Origin: Bacteroidota bacterium
Lineage (GTDB): Bacteria > Bacteroidota > Bacteroidia > Chitinophagales > Chitinophagaceae
NCBI GenBank assembly: GCA_018267625.1
Contig: JAFDYC010000056.1
Coordinates: forward strand, 1-64,000
Length of the DNA stretch: 64,000 nucleotides
Direction: 5' to 3'
Shown here: positions 50,667 to 59,457 of the stretch, piece by piece
Numbering within the stretch: position 1 is the first letter of the stretch
Layout of the letters: the number at the start of each line of letters is the position of its first letter
Translations under genes and position numbers: made by a program
Notes under the pieces: generated by a model
The model's input: only the letters and a program-made list of their open reading frames with translations
The model's database searches: none
What the model was told of the DNA's origin: nothing

Positions 50667-51719
50667 TTAGAATCGTGCGCATGGATAGCCACGACGTCCG
50701 GCGAAGTCTAATGGATTGGGCGCAATATAGCGAATGGAAATTTCAAAGCCTCCATTTCCGTTGGATGCATCTTTGAGGGAAGAGGTGTTATAGTCGTACG
50801 AAACACCAAAACGGAAGCCATTCCAATCCAGACCGGCAGTACCCATGATGGCATCATTACTACGATAATATACGCCTACAAAAACGCCTGTTGCTACGCT
50901 TTCAAAGTCAGGGTTTGCCAATGAATAATTGAATTCATTGCCTGCTACTAATTCCGTAGCTGTGGACTGGGATTGATACAGAACGGCTGGCATCAGGCGA
51001 AGGCGTTCAGACACCCGGGCTACTGCACCCAGTTGACCCGTATAACGTAAGCCCAGACCCACTTCACTATTCTTCTTACGCTCTAGTGATTCCTGAGGTT
51101 GATTCAAGTTGTTGGCGCCAACACCAATGGTATATGAGAAGCCATTTGAGACGGCATGCGCCCAAGCGATGCCCGCATTGACGACCCAATAATGCACTTT
51201 GTTGTTGAGCTGTTCGCCGGTGGGCATCATAAACTGCCCATTGAATTCATCACCGAAATAGAGCTTGCTCAAGTCAATGCTTTTGGACGCATACCCACCC
51301 TGAAAACCAACACTCAGTGTTTTCCCCGGACGATCGCCAACCCCCTCAGTACCTCCAAGGAATTTATGGTAAGCGATAGATCCCATTATGACGTTGTTAG
51401 AGAGGTTGCCATCACCGGCTTTGTCATTGTAGAATTGAAGGCCAGCGGCGAGGTAATCATCTCCTGTCAGGCCCAATCGAATGGGAGCATCAACGGATGC
51501 AGACAACGTCACAAAAGGGGTGGTTACACTACGCCATTGATCGCGGTATATGACGGCGCCTCGAACCATACCATTGAATGCGCCTGTAAAGGCGGGGTTG
51601 ATGGTAAGTGGAGCGGCATCAAACTGAGTGAAGTGTACGTCTTGTGCAATGGCCTGTGTACCACATAGTGCGATACCGGCTGTAAGGCCTGCAATGGCGA
51701 GGATATTTTTCCTGATCAT
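50667..51719 (-). CDS. PorP/SprF-family T9SS outer-membrane protein
   Basis: A 350-residue outer-membrane barrel. Signal peptide to about residue 25 (GTQAIAQ). The family start is clear: DVHFTQFDAAPLTINPAFTGAFNGMVRGAVIYRDQWRSV, followed by beta strands and a final RYIAPNPLDFAGRRGYPCARF. PorP/SprF proteins are needed for the export or attachment of T9SS cargo with type B sorting domains. The PorE-like gene downstream completes a common pair. No large adhesin lies next to them in this window. The promoter is visible: TATTTTG with TTG 19 nt upstream. Confidence 0.92.
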   Translation of the reverse strand: MIRKNILAIAGLTAGIALCGTQAIAQDVHFTQFDAAPLTINPAFTGAFNGMVRGAVIYRDQWRSVTTPFVTLSASVDAPIRLGLTGDDYLAAGLQFYNDKAGDGNLSNNVIMGSIAYHKFLGGTEGVGDRPGKTLSVGFQGGYASKSIDLSKLYFGDEFNGQFMMPTGEQLNNKVHYWVVNAGIAWAHAVSNGFSYTIGVGANNLNQPQESLERKKNSEVGLGLRYTGQLGAVARVSERLRLMPAVLYQSQSTATELVAGNEFNYSLANPDFESVATGVFVGVYYRSNDAIMGTAGLDWNGFRFGVSYDYNTSSLKDASNGNGGFEISIRYIAPNPLDFAGRRGYPCARF

Positions 51720-52175
51720 AGTCTTGCGCTGCTAAGAACGTGTTTTTGAGTGTGCAGATTGATTTTGAAATTAGAAGGACGGCTCTGGCGGCCAAAATAC
51801 GTAATTAATTGAGAGTCGCAATAAGCTAAAAGTCCCTTTAGAATTTACTAGACAGCCAATTTCGAAAAATGGTTGGCCCAATGAGTAGGTTTTTCAAAAA
51901 TAAATGTCCCAGCCAGTATCAATGGCACTTGCACCAACTTTTTTGTAGAAGAAATAAACCGTATTAAGCTTCCATGTTCCTTGAGCTCGGAGTTCTCAAC
52001 TCGGGAATAACCAGGCTTTGCTAAAATGGTCTTTTACCTGACTTGCTAACAATTTTCAAATTCACTACCCCAAAAAAGAAATTCATTGTACACAGCCTGA
52101 ATTCGAATTCCCTTTCTCGCAAAAAAAACATCCACTTGCAAGCACTCTTTAACTTCAATCAGCAAAGAATAAAAG
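51720..52175. other. Divergent, AT-rich intergenic region
   Basis: About 456 bases between the PorP/SprF gene and hslR, the longest gene-free stretch besides the LuxR relic region. It is clearly more AT-rich than its surroundings. It holds the PorP promoter (51793-51821). On the plus strand TAACTTCA (52150-52157), 18 nt before hslR, may be its -7. A short imperfect repeat near 51990-52006 (GGAGTT / AACTC) is too weak to call. I see no ORF or structured RNA. Confidence 0.45.
51793..51821 (-). promoter_or_regulatory. Promoter of the PorP/SprF gene (-33 and -7)
   Basis: Minus-strand TATTTTG (51793-51799) has TTG at 51819-51821, a 19-nt spacer. The leader would be about 68-70 nt, longer than in most genes of this window. 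Confidence 0.5.
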
Positions 52176-52586
52176 ATGCCTGAAACGGAAAAACTGCGGC
52201 TCGATAAGTACCTGTGGGCCATTCGTATTTTCAAGACTCGCAGTCTGGCAACTACTGCTTGCGATGATGGAAAGGTGAAGCTCAATGGACAAAATGTGAA
52301 ACCGGCAAAGCCCGTTTCTGTGGGTGACCGTTACGACATTAAGACACCTGCCCGCCGCTGGACGATTGAAGTCACAGGACTATTGAACCAGCGCTCAAGC
52401 CATGAAGTAGCTATCAAAAACTATGTCGATCTTACTACGGAGGAAGAACGTCAATCCGCTCAATATCTACACTCTTCTTTTTTCACCGGAAAGCGATTGA
52501 GTAAGACAGGGCGGCCAACAAAAAAACAGCGTCGCGACCTTGGGGATGCCCTTAGTAGCGACGCTGTGAATCGTTCTGAAGAATAA
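52176..52586 (+). CDS. HslR-type S4 RNA-binding protein
   Basis: A 136-residue cytosolic protein with one S4 domain: KLRLDKYLWAIRIFKTRSLATTACDDGKVKLNGQNVKPAKPVSVGDRYDI. The C-terminal half is basic (TGKRLSKTGRPTKKQRRDL), as in E. coli HslR (Hsp15), which binds stalled 50S subunits that carry a nascent peptidyl-tRNA. Length and arrangement match. Its 3' coding bases double as the terminator of the convergent neighbour (52519-52567, minus strand), which constrains codons near residues 115-130. Confidence 0.9.
   Translation: MPETEKLRLDKYLWAIRIFKTRSLATTACDDGKVKLNGQNVKPAKPVSVGDRYDIKTPARRWTIEVTGLLNQRSSHEVAIKNYVDLTTEEERQSAQYLHSSFFTGKRLSKTGRPTKKQRRDLGDALSSDAVNRSEE
52519..52567 (-). terminator. Terminator of the Asp-box lipoprotein gene, inside the hslR coding end
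   Basis: A perfect 10-bp inverted repeat, ACAGCGTCGC / GCGACGCTGT (52526-52567), with a 22-base spacer. On the minus strand it is followed by seven T (52520-52526). It lies within hslR codons on the other strand. Confidence 0.65.
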
Positions 52587-52590
52587 TTTT

Positions 52591-53616
52591 CTACCAGATT
52601 GCCCGGGTATTTCCTGTCTTCATCAACACCCAGTTGCGGCCTAAATCTTCACTGCGGTATAAGCCATCACTAGTTGTAATGTACACGTATCGCTTGATGA
52701 TTCCATTCTTGTAAATATCCTGCTTGCCTGTAATTCCATAAACAGAAGTCTGTGGCTTCAGGCCATTATTGGAAGGGTTAAACGTACCGGTTGTAGGATC
52801 CAGCATATAAATGCCCATAGAGTCTGTGCCTGCCAGTACAACCTGGTCCAGAGGGGATGCACAGGAAAGTACTTCCTGGCTGCTGGGCAAGCCTTGAAAG
52901 TTTTTCCAGTTCACGCCGCCGTCATCGCTGTAATACACCCCTTGTGCTCCTGAATAATCCGCAGCGAGCAGCGTGTTGTTTGAATGAGAAAGATACCAGC
53001 TCGATCCTGCGGGGAGGCCTGTTGCAGCAGCTACCGGAGTCCAGGCAGATGTAGCAGAAGGACGTAGATATAAACCACTACCTGTTGGGTCCAGCGAATA
53101 TAAATTGCCATCGTTGGTGCGGGTAAATGAACTTACCGGGGCTGTAACACCAGCAGCTCCCGGATCAGGTTCCCAGGTCTTCCCATTATCGGGACTTACT
53201 TCTATCCCGCTGGCACTGGTTGCACTGGCTACATATAGCCTGTCACCCGGCACATCAAGTAACATGCTGGACCAATGTGCGTTCAGGTTTACACTGGGAA
53301 TAGCCTGCCCCGGAACTGGTTGATTAAAATTGATACCGTTATTGGTCGAATAGCGAAGAAAGGACTTGACAAACACTATGTTATCTCCAGATGCGGTAAT
53401 GGCTCGCGCAGGCACTCCATCCGGAGTGAAAATGTCCTGGTAGGAAATACCATCATTGGTCTTGGTGATCGTACCAACTTTCTCACCGTAAAAAACAGTG
53501 TAAGGCGTGCGAATAACTTTATTGTTATCAATGCCATCTGATTTCTTGCAACTGCCTGCTAGCAAACCGGCTGCAAGCAGAAACAGAAAAGGGGAGTAGC
53601 ATTTTCTGTATCTCAT
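52591..53616 (-). CDS. Asp-box (BNR) repeat lipoprotein
   Basis: A 341-residue lipoprotein. The signal peptide ends in the lipobox LLAGSC (about residue 23). Several Asp-box motifs (SxDxGxxW) are visible: STNNGINF, SPDNGKTWEP, SDDGGVNWKNF and SEDLGRNWVLM, spaced as in a beta-propeller like those of sialidases or the Ycf48 photosystem factor. No sialidase catalytic set (Arg triad, Tyr/Glu) is seen, so an enzyme role is not supported. ATG 53616 gives the signal peptide; the frame runs on to 53739 upstream. A weak -7 (AAAATTTG, minus strand, 53626-53633) lies 9 nt upstream. It ends 4 bases from hslR. Confidence 0.82.
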   Translation of the reverse strand: MRYRKCYSPFLFLLAAGLLAGSCKKSDGIDNNKVIRTPYTVFYGEKVGTITKTNDGISYQDIFTPDGVPARAITASGDNIVFVKSFLRYSTNNGINFNQPVPGQAIPSVNLNAHWSSMLLDVPGDRLYVASATSASGIEVSPDNGKTWEPDPGAAGVTAPVSSFTRTNDGNLYSLDPTGSGLYLRPSATSAWTPVAAATGLPAGSSWYLSHSNNTLLAADYSGAQGVYYSDDGGVNWKNFQGLPSSQEVLSCASPLDQVVLAGTDSMGIYMLDPTTGTFNPSNNGLKPQTSVYGITGKQDIYKNGIIKRYVYITTSDGLYRSEDLGRNWVLMKTGNTRAIW

Positions 53617-53739
53617 ACCTAAGGGCAAATTTTCGCCAAGATTATGATTTTTGACGGGATTGCCAACTTTTTGTGAAGAAGGCCTTCGTACCGACCTGCA
53701 TTCAGGTGTCTTCTGATTTTTTTTAAAAAGAATTCCCAA

Positions 53740-55443
53740 CTAAAGTATCGGCTTCGAATTAACTGGCTTTTGTTCCATGCCGCTTCGCTGCAAGAGCTGC
53801 AGTAATTGCAACAAGCTGTTCTCCTTTTGGTCCGTCATCTGAAGTTTGAACCGGTATTCATTAGCGCCCTCTTTCATTTCGCCTCCCTGTAATGAAAAAC
53901 TTTCAAGCGTTTGCTGCATCGCAGATAATGATGAATTACCCCCTGAAAAAGTGTTGCTGTTTTGCTGCATCAGCCCTTTCAAATCGAGCCAGATTCCGGA
54001 TGGATGCCCGCTGATTTCCCGGTGCACCGCATCTGGCATCGCTCCTGCATGTTCCTTAAGAAATGCCTGTGCAAAGGCCTCATTACTGCTGATTGCAAGG
54101 TATTTCTCGCCCACTACGACGCGAACTTCTGCTGCTGCCGGAATGCCATACACCCCATGCCTTAACTCCTGTAACAAGTTCGATTTGACGGCATACCCTA
54201 TTAGTTTTCCCAGCTTCATTTTATCTCCGATTTTCATTGCAAATACGAAGTCCATTTTAGGGCTGCCAAAAGCCATTGTTTGGGCATCATCTCCAGACAA
54301 AGAATCGGCGGCAGTGCGAAGCTTGAAATGGTTTATGGCAAACACCATGTCCCCACTAAATCCGCCCAGCACCTCATCGAGTGTCAATCCTTGCGATATA
54401 AGCGCAAGATTGGCTACTCCCGAAAGGTTGAGCCGTTGCAACAATAACTTGATTAATGCGGGTGACAGATGAATACCTCCTGCCATATTCAACCCATCGG
54501 AAGGCAGCCTGCGCAACATATCTGCATCCACATTTTCTTTCCCGAATTCTTTAGCCACATCTTTCAGGCTGTCTGATGGGAAATAGCGTATTAACCCTTC
54601 TATCCTGCCCTTCTTGAAGTTCACGCCGGTGGCCATCGCACTACCTTTCATTAGCATTTCGGCCACCGATGCGCTGAGCATGCTTTGTCCAGGTTCATTT
54701 TCAGAATAATACCAATCTACCAAGGGGTCATAGCTCAGCCAAAAGCTGAGATCAGTACCTGATTTTTCCAAAGCCAGAAAGCGTTTATCATCTGCGATTC
54801 CAGAGCCTTTGGCTGGCCGTAGTGTCGCAGCCAACTCAGCCAGGCTTCCTGCCGAATCCGGAATTTCATCTTCCCAGGTTATCGGCGGCATCGGTATCGC
54901 CATACCGCCTATTGTGTCTGATTGTGCTGTCTCCGTACGTTGCACACGGTGCACCATTTCGTTCATCACAATGAGCACTTCATCATTCCAGCCGGCACAA
55001 AATCCGTTTGGAAACAGGGCCATATTCAGGGTTGCATCTTTATGAATTATGATACCCGGAAAATGTTTTTGCAGGAATGAGTTCAGCGCTGAATTATCTG
55101 ATAGCGGGAGTACAATTGCTTGTTTCATCTTGCCCGGAAAGCGAGCATCTAGCCTGATAAATCCATAGAGCGAACTGCTGAAATCAATGCCTGAATTCGT
55201 GATGTCTTTAAGTACTTCGGGAATCTTTTCGTCTTTTGCATTCTTGCGCAATTCTTCCAACAAGCCACTACCCGTAATGACGCTCCAGGCAAGCTCCTTG
55301 CGTATCTCGCCGGTGTGCACGCCCACAACTGCGAGGGCATTTTTCGGAATGTAGTGCGCCTGACGTGGCACCTGTCCGCAGGACGACATCAATATCGCTA
55401 CAAGCGCGAAATAGCTGAGTAGCCTCAGTGAAAATGACTTCAT
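53740..55443 (-). CDS. DUF4836 family lipoprotein
   Basis: A 567-residue lipoprotein. Lipobox MSSC at about residue 22, then VPRQAHYIPKNALAVVGVHTGEIRKELAW, the conserved DUF4836 opening. The middle of the family is also seen (RRLPSDGLNMAGGIHLSPALIKLL, GFSGDMVFAINHF, GDKMKLGKLIGYAV). Bacteroidota members are exported, about 500 residues long, and of unknown function. It lies 123 bases upstream of the Asp-box lipoprotein start on the same strand. The -7 is TACCTTCG at 55491-55498, 47 nt upstream. Confidence 0.88.
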   Translation of the reverse strand: MKSFSLRLLSYFALVAILMSSCGQVPRQAHYIPKNALAVVGVHTGEIRKELAWSVITGSGLLEELRKNAKDEKIPEVLKDITNSGIDFSSSLYGFIRLDARFPGKMKQAIVLPLSDNSALNSFLQKHFPGIIIHKDATLNMALFPNGFCAGWNDEVLIVMNEMVHRVQRTETAQSDTIGGMAIPMPPITWEDEIPDSAGSLAELAATLRPAKGSGIADDKRFLALEKSGTDLSFWLSYDPLVDWYYSENEPGQSMLSASVAEMLMKGSAMATGVNFKKGRIEGLIRYFPSDSLKDVAKEFGKENVDADMLRRLPSDGLNMAGGIHLSPALIKLLLQRLNLSGVANLALISQGLTLDEVLGGFSGDMVFAINHFKLRTAADSLSGDDAQTMAFGSPKMDFVFAMKIGDKMKLGKLIGYAVKSNLLQELRHGVYGIPAAAEVRVVVGEKYLAISSNEAFAQAFLKEHAGAMPDAVHREISGHPSGIWLDLKGLMQQNSNTFSGGNSSLSAMQQTLESFSLQGGEMKEGANEYRFKLQMTDQKENSLLQLLQLLQRSGMEQKPVNSKPIL

Positions 55444-55490
55444 AGGTGAATGTGGTGGATGAAAAAGCCCCAGTCTTTTCTACCGTGCGG

Positions 55491-55498
55491 CGAAGGTA
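55491..55498 (-). promoter_or_regulatory. -7 element of the DUF4836 gene
   Basis: Minus-strand TACCTTCG, the TTCG variant, lies 47 nt before the ATG at 55443. Confidence 0.4.
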
Positions 55499-55562
55499 GC
55501 ACAGCGAAAAAGCTATAGCGCCCGTCATCAAAGCCTCGCCAGACCGATGAATGAAACTACTC

Positions 55563-55588
55563 AAAAAAAGCCCTCGCAACGGAGGGCT
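55563..55588 (-). terminator. Terminator of the six-cysteine secreted protein gene
   Basis: On the minus strand AGCCCTC / GAGGGCT (55569-55588) with a 6-base loop is followed by seven T (55563-55569). Confidence 0.8.
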
Positions 55589-55608
55589 TAGACTGACATC
55601 CCGACAAA

Positions 55609-56064
55609 TCAGAAACACCAGTTCGATGTCGTGGTGGACTTTGTGCAATCGCCATTTCTGCCATGAATTGAGCCGGATGAGCAGGCGACATCCGTTTGCA
55701 CTTCACAACCGGTATTGGTAGCACATGCCTTCGTGGTGCAGGTGGTCTTAATGCCCCCCGGCGCAGCGATGCTAAGCTCATTGGTGCTTTGATTCAGCGT
55801 TAAAAGTGTGGACGATTTGTATTCGCTGCCATAGGCAAATAAGCGATAGTCGCCACCACGGCGCCTAATAACCAAGTTATTAAGGCCTGGATCTATGCCT
55901 GTACCCGTTTGGATAAGGTTGTTCCAGCTTGCGAGCAGTTCGGTCGGATTTGATAACGTGAAGCTTGGAATGCCATTGGCATCTACCGTTCCTACAACCT
56001 GCGAATGGGAAGTGGATGCCAACATGGTCAAAAAGACGAACGCTAACAGAATTATCTTTCTCAT
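55609..56064 (-). CDS. Secreted protein with six-cysteine C-terminal tail
   Basis: A 151-residue exported protein of no family I recognise. The signal peptide is residues 1-21 (MRKIILLAFVFLTMLASTSHS). Residues of about 22-100 look like a small beta-domain (GTVDANGIPSFTLSNPTELLASWNNLIQ, DYRLFAYGSEYKSSTLLTLN). The last 43 residues contain six Cys (109, 114, 120, 128, 140, 150) in a Thr/Ser-rich tail ending NWCF, suited to three disulfides once outside the cell. An ATG at 56085 would add seven basic residues. A terminator follows, so the gene is monocistronic. It is divergent from the GT39-like gene. Confidence 0.65.
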   Translation of the reverse strand: MRKIILLAFVFLTMLASTSHSQVVGTVDANGIPSFTLSNPTELLASWNNLIQTGTGIDPGLNNLVIRRRGGDYRLFAYGSEYKSSTLLTLNQSTNELSIAAPGGIKTTCTTKACATNTGCEVQTDVACSSGSIHGRNGDCTKSTTTSNWCF

Positions 56065-56300
56065 TGCGTGCTTTCGCCTCTTCATATTAAATACCTGCTT
56101 TCAGAGGCTATTTTTTGGTTTTGCCGAGACGATGAATTATTCCGGGTACATTCATTGTCCTCGCTAAATTACCTTCCAACACCATATTTCAAACGGGGGG
56201 GGAATCTTTCAATTTCGCCTGTCAAAAGACGACCCGGCTGTGCTTACAAGCTCCACCTGCTCCGATACTTAGACCATAATAATTTCCCTATTATCGCCAC

Positions 56301-57800
56301 ATGAGCAAGCCGCGTCAAGCCCTGCTTTCAACCTGGCCTCTGGCCGCCCTGCTACTGCTTCACACCCTTGTTCAGTTAGCCCATCTCCGCCTCGATTTCT
56401 GGAACGACGAGCTGTACACAATACAGCATTTCGTCTTCTTGCCAGTGGACAAAATAGTGGCCGACTATCACGTCCCGAACAACCACATCCTGTTTAGCCT
56501 TCTAGCACATGGCTGGGCGAAACTGGCGGGCATAAACAGCGTTCAGGCGGCTATCTCAAACATAGTCTGGCTGCGGCTGCTACCGTTTTTCTGCTCCTGT
56601 CTTTGTCTCTGTTTCGTCTTTCTTGCTGCACGAAAAATCGCTACAGGATGGGTAGCCCCGCTGGCTGTTTTGTTACTCGAAACCAGCATCCCTTTTTTCA
56701 ATTTCGCAGCGCAAATGCGTGGCTATAGCCTGAGTATGTGCCTGGCTGCCGCGCTAGGATATACGGTAGTGCTTGCCTTCGAAAAAGAAGGCTGGGCAAG
56801 GCTTCTAAGCATTTTTCTACTCAGCATAGGCTGTGTGTACACGCTTCCGACGAATGTCTTTTTCCTGGTCGCCTCGGCGTTGGCGATACTGGGCCTGGCC
56901 CTTCTTTCTCGAAAAAAAAATGCTGCCTCGCTGCGGATGCTGCGTGCCTGGACAATCGTGTGGACGATGGCTACAGGAGGCATTGTAGGCGCGGCGCTAT
57001 ACCTGCCCCTGCTGCCGCAAATGCAAACCTGGCAGGCTGCTGCTACGAAAGCTTTACCCGCACTGGGAAATACCCGTGCAGCCTTGCCCGTTGTTGCCTA
57101 CCATTTCCTGTCGGCGCGCTACCTCATCTTGCTACCGGCACTTAGGTTCATCTGGACTGGCAAACACCTGCGGCTGCCCTGGCTTTGGGCCATGACTTTG
57201 TTGCTGGTTTTGCCATTTCTACTTGCCGATATACGCACCGGAGCCGCACCGCACCGCGTGTTTCTGACCAGCCTACCCTGGCTATGCTTCGGGCTGGCCT
57301 GGGCCATCAACAGAGGAATAACGGACTGGCCAAATGAACGGCTGCGCGGAATAAAGATTATCGTGTGGTGCCTTTACTGCCTCGTCGTATTTGGGTTTCA
57401 GGTTCGCCGGACAAACGCTATTGCGCTTCGCGATATTCAGCAGGGCATTCGCAGGCTGGATTTGTATTACCAATACAACCTGCACGACTTCTATCCGCAG
57501 GCGGACGCTCAGGAATATGCGACTCGCTATGCGCGTCCAGAAACACCGGTTTTCGACGCTGCTACCACCGAAAATGACCTCGCGAAATACCTCGTGTTAG
57601 GGGGTACGCCCGTCATGAATTCCGATAGCCTTTCGCTTGATGCTGCGCTCCGCCAATACGACACGCTCGATGTGATGACCGAGCTACCCAGCCGACTTCA
57701 CGATTCCCTGCGCCAAGCCGTGCTGCTGTGGGATTTCAGGCCGCTACTACCGGGCATTCATCGCATCCAAATCGTACGACTTTCGAAGCGGAAACTTTAG
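56301..57800 (+). CDS. GT39-like membrane glycosyltransferase-family protein
   Basis: A 499-residue inner-membrane protein with about ten hydrophobic segments. The first periplasmic loop holds LDFWNDELYTIQHF, with the acidic DE pair used by GT39/ArnT-type transferases, and YHVPNNHILFSLLAHGWAKLAG follows. An acidic-polar C-terminal periplasmic domain starts near residue 395. These enzymes pass a sugar from a lipid carrier to proteins or glycolipids. The acceptor is unknown. A TATTATCG element ends 4 nt before the ATG. The last 4 bases overlap the convergent gltX stop. A G8 tract (56195-56202) lies upstream. Confidence 0.75.
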   Translation: MSKPRQALLSTWPLAALLLLHTLVQLAHLRLDFWNDELYTIQHFVFLPVDKIVADYHVPNNHILFSLLAHGWAKLAGINSVQAAISNIVWLRLLPFFCSCLCLCFVFLAARKIATGWVAPLAVLLLETSIPFFNFAAQMRGYSLSMCLAAALGYTVVLAFEKEGWARLLSIFLLSIGCVYTLPTNVFFLVASALAILGLALLSRKKNAASLRMLRAWTIVWTMATGGIVGAALYLPLLPQMQTWQAAATKALPALGNTRAALPVVAYHFLSARYLILLPALRFIWTGKHLRLPWLWAMTLLLVLPFLLADIRTGAAPHRVFLTSLPWLCFGLAWAINRGITDWPNERLRGIKIIVWCLYCLVVFGFQVRRTNAIALRDIQQGIRRLDLYYQYNLHDFYPQADAQEYATRYARPETPVFDAATTENDLAKYLVLGGTPVMNSDSLSLDAALRQYDTLDVMTELPSRLHDSLRQAVLLWDFRPLLPGIHRIQIVRLSKRKL

Positions 57801-59299
57801 ATTTGCGATAGCGCATTTCGCACCCGCTTGGCAGCCTCACTGGCACCGATAAGATGTAGAATATCGAACACACCCGGTCCGAATTTTCCACCCACCAGCA
57901 TGATGCGTAAAGGCAGCATCAACTCGCCTTTCTTGATACCCAGTTCCTGCGCCAGGACTGTAAATGCTGTTTCAATGTCTGCGGCATTTTCCCAGGCCGG
58001 CGCAGGGTCCCAGGCCGACGCCAGGGTTTCGAAAAAGGCGGCATAAACAGGCTTCCATTTGGCTCGAAGACTGTCAAGGTCTATGCTTTCCGGAGTTTGA
58101 AAAAAGAAACCGGCTTGTACACCAAAATCCGGTAGCAGCGTACAGCGTTCCTTCACCAATTCGAGCACCGGCAACAGTTTTTCATTGGAAGCTGCAGGCA
58201 GGTAGGGCATTACCAGCGGAGCCAGTTCCGCCGCACTCAGCCGATGAATATGCTGATGGTTGAACCAACGTGCTTTTTCAAAATCGAATACTGCACCGCT
58301 GTGGCTCACCCGGCTTATGTCGAAACGCTGCACCAGTTCTTCCATAGAGAACAGTTCCTGACCGCTTCCATCATTCCAGCCCAGCAGAGCCAACAAGTTG
58401 AGCAGGGCTTGTGGCAGAAACCCACGCTCCGCAAAACCCTCTGTGAAATCACCCGTGCGTGGGTCTGTCCAGTTCATGGCGAAAATCGGGAAGCCGTATT
58501 TGCTGCCATGTCGCTTAGAAAGTTTGGCTCCATCGGGGCCAAGCAGCAAGGGAAGGTGCGCCCATTGGGGCATCTTTTCTTCCCAGCCGAGGTAGCGCCA
58601 AAGCAAAAGATGAATGGGAGCAGAAGGCAGCCATTCTTCGCCTCTGAAGACGTGCGAAATCTGCATGAGGTAATCATCCACCACGACGGCAAGATGATAG
58701 GTGGGCATGCCATCGGCCTTGAGTAGAACCTTATCATCCACCAGGCCCGTATCGAAGCTGACTTCACCCCGTATCATATCCTTGAATTGGATGCGTTCAT
58801 CCTGAGGCATGAGGATGCGGACGACATGCGGCCCGTTCAAAGCCTCTGCCACGGCGGCTTCATCCATGGTGAGCGAATTGCGCATGTGCATCCGCGTCAC
58901 TGCACCATATTGCGGACTGGGGTTTTCAGCCGTCTTGAATTGTTCGCGCATTTGTGCCAGTTCTTCCGGCGTATCAAAAGCATAATAAGCCTTGCCTGCT
59001 GCAATCAATTGCTCCGCGTAGGGGCGATATAGAGCTTTTCGTTCACTCTGGCGATAAGGGCCAACGGCACCAGGATGCTCCACACTCTCATCCGGCATCA
59101 AGCCGCACCAGCGCAGGCAATTGAAGATGTATTGCTCTGCACCGGGGACAAAACGGCTCTGGTCTGTATCCTCTATCCGAAGGACGAACGTGCCGCCCTG
59201 TTGCCGGGCAAAAAGGTAGTTGAAGAGTACGGTGCGTACCCCGCCGATATGTAAACCGCCCGTGGGTGAGGGCGCAAAACGAACTCGAACCTGAGACAT
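57797..59299 (-). CDS. gltX: Glutamyl-tRNA synthetase
   Basis: A 500-residue class I synthetase charging tRNA-Glu. The HIGH-type motif is RFAPSPTGGLHIGGVRTVLFNYL, and the KMSKS-type loop is KLSKRHGS. FVLRIEDTDQSR and PTYHLAVVVDDYLMQISHVFRGEEW are further family motifs. The C-terminal anticodon-binding helical domain is complete and ends RVRNALSQI. It is discriminating-type or not? This cannot be told from sequence alone. A TAACTTCG element ends 4 nt before the ATG, so the message should be nearly leaderless. Confidence 0.95.
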   Translation of the reverse strand: MSQVRVRFAPSPTGGLHIGGVRTVLFNYLFARQQGGTFVLRIEDTDQSRFVPGAEQYIFNCLRWCGLMPDESVEHPGAVGPYRQSERKALYRPYAEQLIAAGKAYYAFDTPEELAQMREQFKTAENPSPQYGAVTRMHMRNSLTMDEAAVAEALNGPHVVRILMPQDERIQFKDMIRGEVSFDTGLVDDKVLLKADGMPTYHLAVVVDDYLMQISHVFRGEEWLPSAPIHLLLWRYLGWEEKMPQWAHLPLLLGPDGAKLSKRHGSKYGFPIFAMNWTDPRTGDFTEGFAERGFLPQALLNLLALLGWNDGSGQELFSMEELVQRFDISRVSHSGAVFDFEKARWFNHQHIHRLSAAELAPLVMPYLPAASNEKLLPVLELVKERCTLLPDFGVQAGFFFQTPESIDLDSLRAKWKPVYAAFFETLASAWDPAPAWENAADIETAFTVLAQELGIKKGELMLPLRIMLVGGKFGPGVFDILHLIGASEAAKRVRNALSQI

Positions 59300-59303
59300 G
59301 GCG

Positions 59304-59311
59304 CGAAGTTA
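59304..59311 (-). promoter_or_regulatory. -7 element of gltX
   Basis: Minus-strand TAACTTCG ends 4 nt before the ATG at 59299. Confidence 0.45.
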
Positions 59312-59445
59312 TCCGGGAGCCGGCTTCGTCACGGCACATAAAGCTTCCTGTTGACGTGGTATGAGCTGATGCTTACCAAAAGCATTTTTTATAATTAGCA
59401 ACCGTAGCAATGCGTTCCGGCTTGAAAGCAGAAGGCGGGAGGGGC

Positions 59446-59453
59446 CAACTTTG
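59446..59453 (+). promoter_or_regulatory. Possible -7 element of nadD
   Basis: CAACTTTG is one base off TAnnTTTG and ends 4 nt before the ATG at 59458. Confidence 0.35.
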
Positions 59454-59457
59454 CCTG

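Noticed and set aside
51985-52010. Inverted repeat in the PorP-hslR intergenic region
   Set aside because: The stem is short and imperfect with no T-run, so neither a terminator nor an operator can be supported.
52591-53616. Sialidase activity for the Asp-box lipoprotein
   Set aside because: Only the propeller motif is seen; the catalytic Arg triad and Tyr/Glu are not.
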